DNA of 64,000 nucleotides from Actinoplanes lobatus (GTDB taxonomy: Bacteria; Actinomycetota; Actinomycetes; Mycobacteriales; Micromonosporaceae), in NCBI RefSeq assembly GCF_014205215.1, contig NZ_JACHNC010000001.1, positions 3,477,001-3,541,000 on the forward strand, written 5' to 3'. The notes beneath the pieces were generated by a model. It was not told the DNA's origin. It did no database searches and worked only from the letters and a program-made list of their open reading frames with translations. Of the stretch, positions 1 to 9,548 are shown piece by piece. The position numbers were made by a program, and so were the translations under genes. The first letter of the stretch is position 1. Each line of letters begins with the position of its first letter.

Positions 1-747
1 GCCTTCGGGGTGGAGGCGCCGATCACCGTCGACACCGCGGTGCTCTGCACCCAGTGCTCCGGCGCCGGCACCGCGCCCGGCACCCACCTGGCCACCTGCG
101 ACGTCTGCGCGGGCCGCGGCGAGGTCCAGTCGGTGCAGCGCACCTTCCTCGGCCAGGTCGTCTCGGCGCGCCCCTGCCAGAACTGCCAGGGCCACGGCAC
201 GGTCATCCCGAGCCCCTGCCCGACCTGCGCCGGCGACGGCCGGATAAGGACACGCCGCTCGCTCACCGTCAAGATCCCGGCGGGCGTCGAGGACGGCATG
301 CGGATCCGCCTGGCCCAGCAGGGCGAGGTCGGCCCCGGCGGCGGCACCGCCGGCGATCTCTACGTGGAGATCCACGAGCGGCCGCACGACGTCTACTCGC
401 GCAAGGGCGACGACCTGCACTGCCGGGTCACCCTGCCGATGACCGCGGCCGCGCTCGGCACCCGGATGACCATCAAGACCCTCGACGGCGAAGAGAACAT
501 CGAGGTCAAACCGGGCACCCAGCCAGCCAGCACGCTGCGTATCCGCGGCAAGGGCGTCCCGCACCTGCGCGGCCAGGGCCGCGGTGAGCTCTTCGTGCAC
601 CTCGACGTCAAGACGCCGACCAAGCTCACCGCCGACCAGGAGCGCATGCTGCGCGAATTCGCCAAGACCCGCGGCGAGGACGTGGCCGAGCTCTCCAAGC
701 AGGGCGGCTTCTTCAGCCGGATGCGCGACGCCTTCAACGGCCACTGA
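1..747 (+). CDS. dnaJ: DnaJ chaperone, C-terminal part (5' end outside window)
   Basis: This is the Hsp40 co-chaperone that stimulates DnaK ATPase and holds unfolded substrate in the cytoplasm. The 248 visible residues contain the four CxxCxGxG zinc-finger repeats (CTQCSGAG, CDVCAGRG, CQNCQGHG, CPTCAGDG), followed by the two beta-barrel substrate-binding domains of the DnaJ C-terminal region. The reading frame is open at the left edge, so the J-domain and G/F linker lie upstream. The C-terminal tail ends in a short FFSRMRDAF segment. Its neighbour is rsmE, as in many actinobacteria where the order is hrcA-dnaJ-rsmE; hrcA would be expected to the left. Some loss of the J-domain outside the window cannot be excluded. 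Confidence 0.97.
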   Translation, partial: AFGVEAPITVDTAVLCTQCSGAGTAPGTHLATCDVCAGRGEVQSVQRTFLGQVVSARPCQNCQGHGTVIPSPCPTCAGDGRIRTRRSLTVKIPAGVEDGMRIRLAQQGEVGPGGGTAGDLYVEIHERPHDVYSRKGDDLHCRVTLPMTAAALGTRMTIKTLDGEENIEVKPGTQPASTLRIRGKGVPHLRGQGRGELFVHLDVKTPTKLTADQERMLREFAKTRGEDVAELSKQGGFFSRMRDAFNGH

Positions 748-810
748 GAGTTACGCACCCGACCACCCGGCGCTGTCCCCGGCAAGATCAAATTCAAGAT
801 CATGTCGTAG

Positions 811-901
811 CCGGGTGGTGGGTGCGGACCGTCGCTCCCGCCGAGGACCGGGCGGTGGCGAGCTGGCCGCCGGCGCGTCCAAAACGCTCACCACCACCCG
901 G
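811..901. repeat. Inverted repeat, 11-bp arms
   Basis: CCGGGTGGTGG at 811-821 is exactly complementary to CCACCACCCGG at 891-901, with 69 bases between. It could fold into a large stem downstream of dnaJ as a terminator or processing structure. There is no T-run, so the terminator role is inference. Confidence 0.45.
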
Positions 902-1068
902 TGACCTGAGCGAGCGGTAACGCTCACCCCACCTACACGCAGCGCCCTTGGTGCGCGGGCCCTGGTGTTATCGGGTGCCCACCCGCACACGCGGTGGGTT
1001 CTGTGTGCGGGCGCCGGTGTCTGTGGGTGGTCGGCGGTGCTGGCCGGGTGCGGGATCCCGGTGAGGGG

Positions 1069-1081
1069 TAGCGTCTCTGGG
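1069..1081 (+). promoter_or_regulatory. Leaderless-type -10 promoter of rsmE
   Basis: TAGCGT (1069-1074) fits the actinobacterial TANNNT -10 box and stands exactly 7 bases before the ATG at 1082, so transcription would begin at the start codon. Confidence 0.55.
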
Positions 1082-1816
1082 ATGTCCGCGCCGCTGTTCC
1101 TGGTCGATAGCCTGCCCGCCGGATCGTCGTACACGCTGGACGGTCCGGAGGGGCATCATGCCGCCACCGTGCAGCGGCTTCGGGTCGGTGAGGCGCTGAT
1201 CCTCGCCGACGGGCGCGGCGGCACCGCCCGGGCCGAGGTCACCGCGGTCGGGCGGGGCAGCGTCGAGGTGATGGTCAGCGCGGTCGGCCAGGAGCCGGCC
1301 GCCGACCCGAGGCTGGTCGTCGTGCAGGGCATCGCCAAGGGTGACCGGGGCGAACTGGCCGTGCAGGCGATGACCGAGGTCGGGGTGGACGAGATCCTGC
1401 CCTGGGCGGCGTCCCGGTCGGTGGCCCAGTGGCGCGGCGACCGTGGTGTCAAGGCTCGCGACAAGTGGACGGCCACCGCCCGGGAGGCCGCCAAGCAGGC
1501 CCGCCGCTCCTGGCTGCCGGTGGTGACGGGCGACCCCGACTGCTCCACCAAGCGGGTGGCGGACCGGATCGCCGGGGCGGCGGCCGCTTTCGTGCTGCAT
1601 GAGGAGGCCACCGAGCGCCTCTCCACCGCCGCTCTGCCGGAGCAGGGCGACATCGTCCTGGTGGTCGGCCCCGAGGGCGGCATCAGTGACGCCGAACTGG
1701 AGACCTTCCGCGAGGCGGGCGCTACCCCGGTCCGCCTGGGCACCGCCGTCCTGCGCACCTCCACCGCGGGCGTGGCCGCCCTCGCCGTCCTGAACAGCCG
1801 CCTGACCCGCTGGTAA
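1082..1816 (+). CDS. rsmE: 16S rRNA (uracil(1498)-N3)-methyltransferase RsmE
   Basis: RsmE methylates N3 of U1498 in 16S rRNA within assembled 30S subunits, using S-adenosylmethionine. The 244 residues match the usual family length. An N-terminal PUA-like domain carries GHHAATVQRLRVG (about 24-36). The C-terminal SPOUT (trefoil-knot) domain shows TEVGVDEILPW, VGPEGGIS (about 195-202) and LGTAVLRTSTA, the SAM-binding knot. A longer frame begins upstream at 965, but the ATG at 1082 is chosen because it gives the normal N-terminus and has a -10 box 7 bases upstream. The gene converges on the beta-glucosidase gene through a hairpin at 1827-1862. Confidence 0.95.
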   Translation: MSAPLFLVDSLPAGSSYTLDGPEGHHAATVQRLRVGEALILADGRGGTARAEVTAVGRGSVEVMVSAVGQEPAADPRLVVVQGIAKGDRGELAVQAMTEVGVDEILPWAASRSVAQWRGDRGVKARDKWTATAREAAKQARRSWLPVVTGDPDCSTKRVADRIAGAAAAFVLHEEATERLSTAALPEQGDIVLVVGPEGGISDAELETFREAGATPVRLGTAVLRTSTAGVAALAVLNSRLTRW

Positions 1817-1826
1817 TCCCTTACAG

Positions 1827-1862
1827 CCGGTTCCCAGGGCTGTCGCAAGCCCCGGGAACCGG
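1827..1862. terminator. Bidirectional hairpin terminator between rsmE and the GH3 gene
   Basis: CCGGTTCCC (1827-1835) pairs with GGGAACCGG (1854-1862), and an inner GGGCT/AGCCC extends the stem after one mismatch; the loop is 6 bases. It lies just 3' of both convergent genes. Confidence 0.65.
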
Positions 1863-1873
1863 CGGGATCCCGG

Positions 1874-4240
1874 TCAGTCGACAGTGATCCCGGCGGTCAG
1901 GCGGGGGTCGTCGAGGGCGTGTGCGGCGGTCACCGTGTAGTCGCCGGGAACGGTGCGCCAGCCGCCGTCCCACACCTGGAAGGCGCGTTCGGGCAGCGGG
2001 ATCCTCACGGTCACCGTCTCTCCGGGGGCGGCCGAGGCGGTGGCGAAACCGGCGAGCCACCGCTCCGGGCGGTCCACCGGGCCGGGCTGGTTCGCCGACA
2101 GGTACAGCTGCACGACCTCCCGGCCGGGGCGGTCGCCGGTGTTGGTGAGCGTCACCCGTGCTCCGGTGACTTCGAGCGCGATCTCCCCGTACGCCCAGGT
2201 GGTGTAGCCCTGACCGGAACCGAACGCGAAGAGCGGGCGGGCCGACCAGCCGCGGTAGCCGATCCGGATGTCCTCGCCGTAGGCGAGCGTGCCGTCCGAC
2301 GGGCGCACCTCCAGGACCGGGCAGTCCTCCTCCCGGCGCGGCCAGGTGGTGGGCAGGCGGCCGCCCGGCTCCGCGACGCCGAGCAGCACGTCGGCCAGCG
2401 CGGCGCCGGCCTCCTGCCCGGGGAACCAGGTGAGCAGCACCGCGGCCGCCTCCTCGGACCAGGGCAGCAGCACCGGCGAGCCGGCGTTCACCACCACGAT
2501 CGTGCGCGGGTTGGCCGCGGCCACCCGGGACACCAGCTCGTCCTGGCGGCCGGGCAGGGCCAGCGAGACGCGGTCGAAGCCTTCCGACTCGACCTGTTCG
2601 GTGGTGCCGACCACGACGACCGCCACGTCCGAGCGGGCGGCCAGGTCGACCGCCTCGGCGATCAGGCCGTCGTCGTCCGGGCCGGGCGCCCGGTGGCCGA
2701 GCGTGGTGGAGACCGAGTGGGCCATGCCCGGTTCGAAGGTCTGCCGCAGCAGCACCGGAACCGGTACGCCGGCCTCCAGCTTCACGGTGAACCGTTGCTC
2801 GCGCGGGTGCAGCAGCAGGTCGGCGCGGCCGGTGCCGGGCGGGTGCAGGGAGCCCTCGTAGCGCGTCTCGCCGCCGACGACCAGCTGGAACGCGCCGAAC
2901 CCGGAGACCGCCAGCACGTGTTCGCCACCGGCCGCCGGGGTGATCTCGGTACGCAGTTCGAGGGTGGTGATCGCGGCCACCGGCAGGCCGCCGGGCGGGT
3001 CGCCGAGCCAGCGGATGGTGGCCGTCTCCACTCCGAAGTCGTGCCCCTCGGCGGAGAAGGTGAACGGCGCCCAGTCCGGGCCCTGGGCGGGCGGCAGGAA
3101 CGGGCGCGGGTCGGCGCCGACCGCGTGGGCCACGTCGACTCCGGGCAGCGCCGCGCGCAACCCGTCCAGCGGGGAGATCACGTGCCGCGGGGTGACCTGG
3201 GCGCTGCCGCCGCCGAGCACCCGCGCGTCGGTGGCCAGCGCGCCGATCACCGCGACCCGGGTGAGGTCGGCGGCCCGCAGCGGCAGGGCGGCGCGCTCGT
3301 TGCGGGCCAGGACGAACGACCGGACCGCCACCTCGTGTGCCACCGCGTCGCCGTCCTCCTCCGGCGGCGGCGCGGGCCGGGTGTGCCCGTCCAGGGCCCC
3401 GGTACGGGCGGCGAGCCGCAGCACCCGGCGCACCTTGTCGTCGATGACCTCCTCCGGTACGGCTCCGGAGCGGACCGCCTCGACCAGCGCCGGACCCCAC
3501 GGGTTGTCCATGGCCGGCATCGCGATGTCGAGTCCGCCGAGCGCGGCCGCCACGGTGTCCCGGGCGGCCCGCCAGTCCGAGACGACCACCCCGTCGAAGC
3601 CCCACTCCCGTTTGAGGATCTCGTCCTGGAGGCGCCCGTTGGCGGCCATCGGCGTGCCGTTGACCCCGTTGTACGCGCTCATCACGCCCCACCCGCCGGC
3701 CGCCGCCACCCGCTCGAACGGGGCCAGGTAGATCTCCCGCAGCGCCCGCTCCGGGATCTGGACGTCCACGGTCATCCGGTCGGTCTCGAAGTCGTTGCCG
3801 ACCAGATGCTTGACCGTGGTGCCGACCGAGTGCGCCTGCACCCCGGCCACGAACCCGGCCGCGATCTCCCCGGTCAGCAGCGGATCTTCGGAGTAGCACT
3901 CGAAGTGGCGGCCGTTCAGCGGGGTGCGGTGCATGTTGACGGTCGGGCCGAGCAGCACGTGCACGCCTTTGCGCCGGGCCTCCTGGCCGAGCAGCCGGCC
4001 GGCCCGTTCGGCGACCGCGGTGTCCCAGGTGGCGGCGAGCGCGGTGGGGCTGGGCAGGGCCACGGACGGGTCCTCGGGGGTGTAGCCGGTGCCCCGGACG
4101 CCGACCGGGCCGTCCGACATGACCAGCGACCGCAGCCCGATGTGGGGTACGGCCGGCAGCGACCAGAAGTCCTGTCCGGTCAGCAGGGACACCTTCTCCT
4201 CCAGCGTGAGCCGGCCGAGAAGGTCGTCGAGATCGGTCAT
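1874..4240 (-). CDS. Glycoside hydrolase family 3 beta-glucosidase
   Basis: This is a retaining GH3 enzyme, likely cytoplasmic because no signal peptide is visible, that hydrolyses beta-linked gluco- or xylo-oligosaccharides. The 788 residues show an N-terminal TIM-barrel domain with MSDGPVGVRGTGYTP, HLVGNDFETDR and the nucleophile Asp in GVVVSDWRAA. A second alpha/beta sandwich domain follows, with a PA14-like insertion around residues 370-520. A fibronectin-III-like C-terminal domain ends with ERAFQVWDGGWR. This layout resembles Kluyveromyces-type and BglX-type GH3 enzymes. The start at 4240 (MTDLDDLLGRLTLEEK) is the normal GH3 beginning and has GGGAGC upstream; the open frame extends further but runs antisense into the HIT gene. 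Substrate specificity cannot be read from the sequence. Confidence 0.93.
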   Translation of the reverse strand: MTDLDDLLGRLTLEEKVSLLTGQDFWSLPAVPHIGLRSLVMSDGPVGVRGTGYTPEDPSVALPSPTALAATWDTAVAERAGRLLGQEARRKGVHVLLGPTVNMHRTPLNGRHFECYSEDPLLTGEIAAGFVAGVQAHSVGTTVKHLVGNDFETDRMTVDVQIPERALREIYLAPFERVAAAGGWGVMSAYNGVNGTPMAANGRLQDEILKREWGFDGVVVSDWRAARDTVAAALGGLDIAMPAMDNPWGPALVEAVRSGAVPEEVIDDKVRRVLRLAARTGALDGHTRPAPPPEEDGDAVAHEVAVRSFVLARNERAALPLRAADLTRVAVIGALATDARVLGGGSAQVTPRHVISPLDGLRAALPGVDVAHAVGADPRPFLPPAQGPDWAPFTFSAEGHDFGVETATIRWLGDPPGGLPVAAITTLELRTEITPAAGGEHVLAVSGFGAFQLVVGGETRYEGSLHPPGTGRADLLLHPREQRFTVKLEAGVPVPVLLRQTFEPGMAHSVSTTLGHRAPGPDDDGLIAEAVDLAARSDVAVVVVGTTEQVESEGFDRVSLALPGRQDELVSRVAAANPRTIVVVNAGSPVLLPWSEEAAAVLLTWFPGQEAGAALADVLLGVAEPGGRLPTTWPRREEDCPVLEVRPSDGTLAYGEDIRIGYRGWSARPLFAFGSGQGYTTWAYGEIALEVTGARVTLTNTGDRPGREVVQLYLSANQPGPVDRPERWLAGFATASAAPGETVTVRIPLPERAFQVWDGGWRTVPGDYTVTAAHALDDPRLTAGITVD

Positions 4241-4300
4241 GAGAGCGCTCCCAGGAGTGTGTCGGAGGTTCCGACGCCCATCTAAGCCCACCCCCGGCCA

Positions 4301-4313
4301 TAAGATCCATGAG
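4301..4313 (+). promoter_or_regulatory. Leaderless-type -10 promoter of the HIT gene
   Basis: TAAGAT (4301-4306) stands 7 bases before the GTG at 4314 in the 73-base divergent gap to the GH3 gene. Confidence 0.55.
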
Positions 4314-4661
4314 GTGGAAAACACCTGCCTGTTCTGCCGCATCCTGAGTGGCGAGATCCCCGCCACCGTCGTGCACCGGACCGAGACCACCCTCGCCTTC
4401 CGGGACATCGACCCGAAGGCGCCCAGCCACGTCCTGGTCATCCCGGTCGCCCACCACGCGAACGTGATCGAGCTGGCCGCCGACCCGGCCGCGGCCGCCG
4501 ACGTGCTGGCCACCGCGGCCAAGGTCGCCGAGCTGGAGGGCCTGACCGACGGCTTCCGGGTCATCTTCAACACCGGGGAGCACGGCGGTCAGGAGGTCCA
4601 CCACGTGCACGCGCACGTCGTCGGCGGTGCCCCGCTCGGACCGATGCTGGCCCGGCTATGA
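4314..4661 (+). CDS. HIT family nucleotide hydrolase/transferase
   Basis: This is a histidine-triad protein of the HINT/PKCI type, which hydrolyses the P-N bond of nucleoside phosphoramidates. The 115 residues start with CLFCRILSGEIPATVV (a zinc-type Cys pair, as in HinT), then FRDIDPKAPSHVLVIP, and end with the catalytic triad HHVHAHVVGG. The GTG start at 4314 is the only nearby in-frame start and is placed exactly 7 bases after a -10 box, so the mRNA is probably leaderless. In actinobacteria a HIT gene is commonly found between rsmE and phoH, as here. The GH3 gene is divergent and looks like an insertion into that conserved order. Confidence 0.93.
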   Translation: MENTCLFCRILSGEIPATVVHRTETTLAFRDIDPKAPSHVLVIPVAHHANVIELAADPAAAADVLATAAKVAELEGLTDGFRVIFNTGEHGGQEVHHVHAHVVGGAPLGPMLARL

Positions 4662-4734
4662 GTGAGCTTGCGAGCGAATCATCGAACTCGGTCTCGAACT
4701 CATGCCGACGCCGGAGCGAAGCGGAGGTGATGGC

Positions 4735-6132
4735 ATGAGCGCGCCCAGTCCTCGTTACGAGCGCGCCGCCCGCCGGGCCCAGGCCGACGGCCGGATACCC
4801 GCGCTCTCGGTGGCGCTGCACCGCGCCGACCGGGAGCCGTGGGTCTTCACCGTCGGCGACTCCGGCAACCCGGACCACCCCCTCGGGCCGGGCACCCGCT
4901 TCCGGATCGGGTCGGTCACCAAGACCTTCACGGCGGTGCTGGTCATGCAGGCCCGCGACGAGGGCCTGGTCGACCTGGACGCGCCGATCGCCGAGTACCT
5001 CGACGTGCCGGCGCACGGCGACGCCACGGTCCGCCGGCTGCTCTCGCACACCGCCGGGTTCCAGCGGGAACCGTACGGCGACGTCTGGGACACCCTGATC
5101 TCCCCCGACGCCGGCCGGATGCTCGCCGAACTGGACCGGGCCGAGCGGGTCCTGCCCAACGCCCGGCGGTTCCACTACTCCAACCTCGGCCTGGCGGTGC
5201 TCGGCCAGATGGTCGCCCGCCTGCGCGGCGGCACCTGGGCCGAGATCCTCACCGAGCGTGTCCTCACCCCGCTCGGCCTGGAGCACACCACGGCCGGCCG
5301 GCCGTCGGACGCGGCCGTCGGCTACCTGGTCGACGCGTACTCCGACGCGGCCCGCCCGGAGCCGCCGGTCGACGTCGGCGGCGTCGCCCCGGCCGCCCAG
5401 CTCTGGAGCACCGCGACCGACATGGCGAAGTGGGCCGCCTTCCTGGCCAGCCCGGAGCTCGCCGACCCGGACGGCCGGGTGCTCGCCGCGGACACCGTCG
5501 ACGAGATGCGCTGGCCGCTCACCACCACCGACGAGAGCCTCTGGGCGGCCGGGTTCGGGCTCGGCCTGATCCTGGTCCCGGAGGGCAAGCGGGTCATGCA
5601 CGTGGGCCATGACGGCGCCATGCCCGGCTTCCTGGCCGGTGTCTACGGCCGGCGGGGCGGCGACGGCAACCCGGGCGGGCTCGGCTGTGCGGTGCTCGGC
5701 TCGTCCGGCACCGCGGGGCAGACCAACGAGCTGGTCCACGACCTGTTGCGGCTCGCCGCCGAGCTGGACCCGGCGGAGATCCGGCCGTGGCGGGCCGCGC
5801 CGCCCGCGCCGCCCGCGTACCGGCCGGTGCTCGGCCGCTGGTGGAGCGAGGGCATGGAGTTCGTCTTCGCCTGGCACGACGGCCGGCTCCAGGCGCGGGC
5901 CGCCGAGGCGCCGGCCGGGCGTCCGCCGGCGATCTTCGAGCCGCTGCCGGACCGGCCCGGCGTGCTGCGTACCGTCTCCGGGCGGGAGGCCGGCGAGCTG
6001 CTGCGGCTCACCCGCGACGACAGCGGGGCGGTGGTCCGGATGCACTGGGCGACCTACCGGCTCACCCGCCTTCAGGAGGGCTTCGACTCCGGCCTGGCGA
6101 GCGACGGGCCGGAAACCACCAACCGGCGATAA
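4735..6132 (+). CDS. Class C beta-lactamase-fold serine hydrolase
   Basis: This is a serine hydrolase of the beta-lactamase class C / esterase / D-aminopeptidase superfamily. The 465 residues contain the SxxK nucleophile motif in RIGSVTKTFTAV, the Tyr motif HYSNLGLAVLG, and a HVGHDGAMPG segment in place of the KTG box. The C-terminal ~110 residues form an extra domain like the lipocalin-like tails of this group. No signal peptide is visible, so cytoplasmic action is likely. The ATG at 4735 follows GGAGGTGA (4723-4730) with ideal spacing; an in-frame ATG at 4702 has no such site. The natural substrate is unknown and true penicillin hydrolysis is not implied. Confidence 0.88.
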   Translation: MSAPSPRYERAARRAQADGRIPALSVALHRADREPWVFTVGDSGNPDHPLGPGTRFRIGSVTKTFTAVLVMQARDEGLVDLDAPIAEYLDVPAHGDATVRRLLSHTAGFQREPYGDVWDTLISPDAGRMLAELDRAERVLPNARRFHYSNLGLAVLGQMVARLRGGTWAEILTERVLTPLGLEHTTAGRPSDAAVGYLVDAYSDAARPEPPVDVGGVAPAAQLWSTATDMAKWAAFLASPELADPDGRVLAADTVDEMRWPLTTTDESLWAAGFGLGLILVPEGKRVMHVGHDGAMPGFLAGVYGRRGGDGNPGGLGCAVLGSSGTAGQTNELVHDLLRLAAELDPAEIRPWRAAPPAPPAYRPVLGRWWSEGMEFVFAWHDGRLQARAAEAPAGRPPAIFEPLPDRPGVLRTVSGREAGELLRLTRDDSGAVVRMHWATYRLTRLQEGFDSGLASDGPETTNRR

Positions 6133-6221
6133 TGGCATCGGCGGGCGGGCGGCCGAGCGGATAGGATGGCACGATCCTTGAGCGAGCCGCCCGACCCGTG
6201 GTGGCGAAGTAGAAGAGAGCA

Positions 6222-6246
6222 GGTGGCGGAGGCCCTTCGGGCCACC
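6222..6246 (+). repeat. Hairpin in the phoH leader
   Basis: GGTGGC (6222-6227) pairs with GCCACC (6241-6246), and a competing GGCCC/GGGCC hairpin lies inside. The structure ends two bases before the phoH ATG and covers the only purine-rich stretch (GGAGG at 6228-6232), so it could control initiation. Confidence 0.4.
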
Positions 6247-6248
6247 CT

Positions 6249-7328
<1,080 letters not shown>

Positions 7329-7352
7329 TTCGCAAGGGGTAATCGCACCACT

Positions 7353-7823
7353 ATGTCCATCGAGATCGCCAACGAGTCGGGAGTCGAGGTCGACACCGAC
7401 GCGATCCTCGCGGTTGCCCGGCACGCCCTGGACGAGATGGGGGTCAACCCGCTCGCCGAGCTGTCGATCCTGCTCGTCGACATCGAGTACATGGCCGAGT
7501 TGAACCATCGGTGGATGGGCAGCGACGGCCCGACCGACGTGCTCGCGTTCCCGATGGACGAGGGCAGTGTCGACCACGGCCCCGGCGAGTCCGGCACCGG
7601 TGAGCCGGCCCTGCTCGGCGACATCGTGCTCTCCCCGGAGGTGGCCGCCAAGCAGGCCGCCGCGGCCGGGCACGCCGCCGCCGACGAGCTGCACCTGCTC
7701 ACCGTGCACGGCGCCCTCCACCTGCTCGGCTACGACCACGCCGAGCCGGAGGAGGAGCGCGAGATGTTCGCCCTGCAGAACAAGCTGCTGCAGAGCTGGC
7801 GCGCCGGGCGTAAAGCCGGCTGA
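7353..7823 (+). CDS. ybeY: Endoribonuclease YbeY
   Basis: YbeY is a zinc-dependent endoribonuclease needed for 16S rRNA 3'-end maturation and 70S quality control. The 156 residues match the family. The metal motif [11 protein letters not shown] (about 118-128) supplies the three zinc-binding histidines, and [21 protein letters not shown] and [11 protein letters not shown] are the other family signatures. It is placed between phoH and corC, the usual operon order, with 2 bases between its stop and the next start. Confidence 0.96.
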   Translation: MSIEIANESGVEVDTDAILAVARHALDEMGVNPLAELSILLVDIEYMAELNHRWMGSDGPTDVLAFPMDEGSVDHGPGESGTGEPALLGDIVLSPEVAAKQAAAAGHAAADELHLLTVHGALHLLGYDHAEPEEEREMFALQNKLLQSWRAGRKAG

Positions 7824-7825
7824 TC

Positions 7826-9175
7826 GTGGACCCCGCGTCGGCTGGGCTGCCGGACCTGCAACTGATCCTCCTCGCGGTCGCTCTGGTGCTGCTCGCCGGC
7901 CTGGCCTCGATGACCGACGCCGCGCTGGCCACCGTCTCGCACGCGCGCGCCACCGAGCTGGCCCGGGAGGGCAGCCGCGGTGCGGGCGCGCTGGCGGCGG
8001 TGGCCTCCGACGTGGTCCGCTACGTGAACCTGCTGCTCCTGCTGCGGTTGCTCTGCGAACTGACCGCCACCACGCTGGTGGCCCTGGTCGCGGTGGACAC
8101 CTGGGGTGTCGGCTGGCGGGCCGCGCTGGTCTCGGCGGGCGCCATGACGGTGGTCAGCTTCGTGGTGGTGGGGGTGGCCCCGCGCACCATCGGGCGCCAG
8201 CACGCGTACGCGGTGGGCCGGGCGACCGCCCCGCTGGTGCGCTGGCTCGGCCGGGTGCTCAACCCGCTGGCCCAGCTGCTGATCCTGATCGGTAACGCGG
8301 TGACCCCCGGTAAGGGGTTCCCGGAGGGGCCGTTCGGCAGCCAGGTGGAGCTGCGGGAGCTGGTCGACCTGGCCGAGCAGCGCGGTGTGGTGGAGCACGG
8401 CGAACGCGAGATGATCCACTCGGTGTTCACCCTCGGTGACACGATCGCCCGCGAGGTGATGGTGCCGCGGACCGAGATGGTGTGGATCGAGGCGGCCAAG
8501 ACGTTGCAGCAGGCGCTCTTCCTCTTCCTGCGGTCGGGTTTCTCGCGGATCCCGGTGATCGGCGAGAGCGTCGACGACGTGCTGGGCGTGCTCTACCTCA
8601 AGGACGTCATCCGGCTCACCCAGAACGGCAACCCCGACGCGACCGCCCAGGCGGTGGCCGAGGCGATGCGCGCGGCCAACTTCGTGCCCGAGTCGAAACC
8701 GGTCGACGACCTGCTCTCCGAGATGCAGGCGGCACGCAACCACCTGGTGATCGTGGTGGACGAGTACGGTGGCACCGCCGGCCTCGTGACGATCGAGGAC
8801 ATCCTCGAGGAGATCGTCGGCGAGATCACCGACGAGTACGACGTCGAGCGCCCACCCATCGAGTACCTGGAGGACGGGGCGGTGCGGGTGGCCGCGCGGC
8901 TGCCGATCGAGGACCTGGGTGAGGTGTACGGCGTGGAGCTTCCCGCCGACGAGGTGGAGACGGTCGGCGGCCTGCTGGGGCAGACGCTGGGCCGGGTGCC
9001 CATTCCGGGCGCCAAGGCGGAGGTCGGGGGCCTGCACCTGATCGCCGAGGGCACCGCCGGGCGGCGCAACCGGATCGACTCGGTGCTGGTGCGCCGGGCC
9101 CGGCCGGAACCCGCCGCCGAGCAGGACGATGAGAACGTTGCCGAGAACGAGGAAAGACAACCCGCTGATGCCTGA
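7826..9175 (+). CDS. Hemolysin C/CorC family membrane protein (CNNM/DUF21 + CBS)
   Basis: This integral membrane protein is of the CNNM/CorB type, implicated in Mg2+/Co2+ export. The 449 residues comprise an N-terminal DUF21 domain with about four hydrophobic segments (residues 8-170), a Bateman module of two CBS domains (about 205-330, with VPRTEMVWI and VVDEYGGTAGLVTIEDILEE), and a C-terminal CorC_HlyC domain (about 345-425, ending near RRNRIDSVLVRR). The GTG start at 7826 lies two bases after the ybeY stop, so translation is coupled. In actinobacteria this gene stands in the phoH-ybeY-era operon; its older name hemolysin does not imply toxin activity. Confidence 0.92.
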   Translation: MDPASAGLPDLQLILLAVALVLLAGLASMTDAALATVSHARATELAREGSRGAGALAAVASDVVRYVNLLLLLRLLCELTATTLVALVAVDTWGVGWRAALVSAGAMTVVSFVVVGVAPRTIGRQHAYAVGRATAPLVRWLGRVLNPLAQLLILIGNAVTPGKGFPEGPFGSQVELRELVDLAEQRGVVEHGEREMIHSVFTLGDTIAREVMVPRTEMVWIEAAKTLQQALFLFLRSGFSRIPVIGESVDDVLGVLYLKDVIRLTQNGNPDATAQAVAEAMRAANFVPESKPVDDLLSEMQAARNHLVIVVDEYGGTAGLVTIEDILEEIVGEITDEYDVERPPIEYLEDGAVRVAARLPIEDLGEVYGVELPADEVETVGGLLGQTLGRVPIPGAKAEVGGLHLIAEGTAGRRNRIDSVLVRRARPEPAAEQDDENVAENEERQPADA

Positions 9176-9548
9176 TCAGACCTTCGCCGCCGTCGCCGTC
9201 CCGGGCGCCGGTGACACTCCGCTGAGCGCCGAGGACACCAAACTGGTGACCCTCGCGCGCAGCTCCCGTGCCCGGGTGGGCGCGGCCGAGGGCGCGGCGG
9301 TGCGTGATCAGGACGGCCGCACCTACGCCGCGGCGACCGTCGCGCTGCCCCACCTTTCGGTGACGGCGTTGCAGCTGGCGGTCGCGCAGGCGGCCGCGTC
9401 CGGGGCGACCCTCCTGGAGGCGGCAGCTGTGGTGACCGAGTCCACCGAGCTGGAGGGCGCGGGCCACGCCGCGGTGCGTGACCTGGCGGCCGATGCGCCG
9501 ATCCACGTGGCGGGCCCGAGCGGCGCGCTGGCCGGAACGGTCCAGTGA
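9168..9548 (+). CDS. Cytidine deaminase-like protein lacking zinc ligands
   Basis: The 126-residue protein resembles the cytidine deaminase fold (ARSSRARVGAAEGAAVRDQDGRTYAAATVALPHLSVTALQLAV), but the CAE catalytic segment is replaced by TAL and no PCxxC motif follows. It should therefore not bind catalytic zinc. Proteins at this place between corC and era are usually annotated as cytidine deaminases in actinobacteria; this one may be a structural or regulatory remnant. The ATG at 9168 overlaps the corC stop by 8 bases, and an in-frame ATG at 9129 is less likely. Its stop TGA shares one base with the era ATG. The role is unknown. Confidence 0.75.
   Translation: MPDQTFAAVAVPGAGDTPLSAEDTKLVTLARSSRARVGAAEGAAVRDQDGRTYAAATVALPHLSVTALQLAVAQAAASGATLLEAAAVVTESTELEGAGHAAVRDLAADAPIHVAGPSGALAGTVQ

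Larger units (their letters stand above)
748..1081. other. Intergenic region between dnaJ and rsmE
   Basis: These 334 bases hold no convincing gene. An open frame runs in from 965 into rsmE, but its first 39 residues do not look like RsmE. The region contains a long-range inverted repeat (811-821 with 891-901) and ends with a leaderless-type promoter for rsmE. Confidence 0.6.

Noticed and set aside
1919..4285. A 788-codon open frame on the plus strand opposite the GH3 gene
   Set aside because: It is the GC-bias antisense frame of the beta-glucosidase gene; its translation is Arg/Gly/Val-rich and shows no domain.
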